From Betaproteobacteria bacterium (GTDB lineage: Bacteria; Pseudomonadota; Gammaproteobacteria; Burkholderiales; Casimicrobiaceae): DNA of 8,308 nucleotides. The translations under genes and the position numbers were made by a program. Every line of letters begins with the position of its first letter. The first letter of the stretch is position 1. The notes below the pieces were generated by a model. The model did not search any database. It saw only the letters and a program-made list of their open reading frames with translations, and was not told the DNA's origin. The stretch is from contig VBCL01000053.1 in assembly GCA_005888865.1 (NCBI GenBank), positions 1-8,308 of the forward strand. Reading direction: 5' to 3'. Positions 6,865-8,308 of the stretch are shown piece after piece.

Positions 6865-7490
6865 ATGATGAGCAAGGATAGGGCGGAAGAACCGAGGGGA
6901 CTGGGCTTGATCCCGATGGTGATCGAACAGTCCGGGCGCGGCGAGCGCGCCTACGACATCTATTCGCGACTGCTCAAGGAACGCATCATCTTCCTCGTCG
7001 GGGCCGTCGACGAGAACACCGCAAACCTGGTCGTCGCGCAGATGCTGTTCCTGGAATCGGAAAACCCCGACAAGGAGATCAACTTCTACATCAACTCGCC
7101 CGGTGGCTCGATCGCGGCGGGATTCGCGATTTACGACACGATGCAGTTCATCAAACCCGACATCTCGACGCTGTGCGTGGGCATGGCGGCCAGCATGGGA
7201 GCGTTCCTTCTCGCCGCGGGGACCAAGGGCAAGCGCTTTGCGCTGCCGAACTCCACGGTATTGATCCACCAACCTTTGGGCTGGGCGGCTTTCAGGGCCA
7301 GGCGTCCGACATCGCGATTCACGCCAAGTACATCCTGTCGCTGCGCGAGCGGCTCAATCGCCTCCTTGCCCAGCACACCGGGAAGCCGATCGCGCAGATC
7401 GAGCGCGATACCGACCGGGATAATTTCCTGACCGCAGACGAAGCTGTGGAGTACGGTTTAATCGATAAAGTCTTGCGGACCAGGGCTTAA
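6865..7490 (+). pseudogene. clpP: ATP-dependent Clp protease proteolytic subunit ClpP, reading frame broken by a 5-bp duplication
   Basis: ClpP forms the tetradecameric serine protease chamber fed by ClpX and ClpA. The first frame runs from ATG 6865, preceded by GGGTGA (GGTGA at 6856-6860); ATG 6868 is an alternative. It encodes LIPMVIEQSGRGERAYDIYS, the INSPGGSIAAG block, the nucleophile Ser110 in GMAASMGAF (codon 7192-7194) and the catalytic His135 in LIHQPLG (codon 7267-7269). After Gly139 this frame gives 49 unrelated residues and stops at 7431. The homologous C-terminal part continues in the -1 frame as GGFQGQASDIAIHAK, then ERDTDRDNF with the catalytic Asp at 7419-7421, AEEAVEYGLIDKVL-like sequence and TAA 7488-7490. 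Removing the extra 5 bp (TGGGC, tandem at 7277-7286) gives an uninterrupted 206-aa protein of normal length. No other lesion is seen, so this is a sequence artefact, a very recent mutation or, less likely, a recoded gene. Confidence 0.9.
7277..7286 (+). repeat. 5-bp tandem duplication (TGGGC twice) inside clpP
   Basis: TGGGC at 7277-7281 is repeated exactly at 7282-7286. It sits between the conserved HQPLG and GGFQGQ codons of clpP. It accounts exactly for the frame change and for the two surplus residues that a frameshift readthrough would insert. Confidence 0.85.
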
Positions 7491-7496
7491 GCCCTG
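7481..7496. promoter_or_regulatory. 16-bp perfect palindrome across the clpP stop codon
   Basis: CAGGGCTTAAGCCCTG is its own reverse complement, with the clpP TAA in the centre. As DNA it could bind a dimeric regulator of clpX. As RNA it would need to open at the centre to form a hairpin, giving a stem of about six pairs. No known operator is recognised. Confidence 0.4.
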
Positions 7497-7510
7497 TAAA
7501 GTGTATTTGA

Positions 7511-7529
7511 GCCCCGGCGGGACCGGGGC
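7511..7529 (+). promoter_or_regulatory. GC-rich hairpin in the clpP-clpX intergenic region
   Basis: GCCCCGG (7511-7517) pairs perfectly with CCGGGGC (7523-7529) around the 5-nt loop CGGGA. No U-run follows, so it is not a standard intrinsic terminator. It ends 15 nt before the clpX ATG, close to the ribosome binding site. It may act as an RNA stability or processing element that sets clpP:clpX ratios, or as a weak attenuator. Confidence 0.5.
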
Positions 7530-7544
7530 GCCGAAGGCAGGTGA

Positions 7545-8308
<764 letters not shown>

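Overview
The window looks like ordinary chromosomal DNA of a GC-rich proteobacterium. I infer a betaproteobacterium or a near relative from two things: the block tRNA-Leu, tig, clpP, clpX in that order, and an hpnC-hpnD-hpnE squalene set. There are no transposases, phage genes, CRISPR arrays or toxin-antitoxin pairs. Almost every base is assigned to a recognisable gene. The largest non-coding gap is the divergent region 5146-5365 (220 bp).

Layout: (1) At 1-2163 (+) lie the 3' part of a GNAT acetyltransferase of the phosphinothricin-acetyltransferase type and, about 10 bp later, a complete AMP-forming acyl-CoA synthetase. The two probably share a transcript. (2) At 2179-5145 (-) lies the compact operon hpnC-hpnD-hpnE, which turns two farnesyl diphosphates into squalene through presqualene diphosphate and hydroxysqualene. 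hpnC and hpnD overlap by an ATGA, and hpnD and hpnE are 19 bp apart. It converges on the acyl-CoA synthetase gene with only 15 bp between. The squalene-hopene cyclase and other hopanoid genes are not in the window. (3) The divergent region 5146-5365 holds an 11-bp-period tandem repeat just upstream of hpnC and a stable-RNA-like promoter for the tRNA. (4) At 5366-8308 (+) lie tRNA-Leu(UAG), tig (trigger factor), clpP and the first 254 codons of clpX. This is a protein folding and proteolysis block. I see no convincing terminator between its members.

The points worth a second look are these. The clpP reading frame is broken by an exact 5-bp tandem duplication, which by chance or design also creates an in-frame TTTGGGC slippery heptamer. 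A phased 11-bp repeat array lies in the hpnC leader. A 16-bp perfect palindrome spans the clpP stop codon, and a strong GC hairpin follows it before clpX. I did not find a convincing undescribed multi-gene system here.
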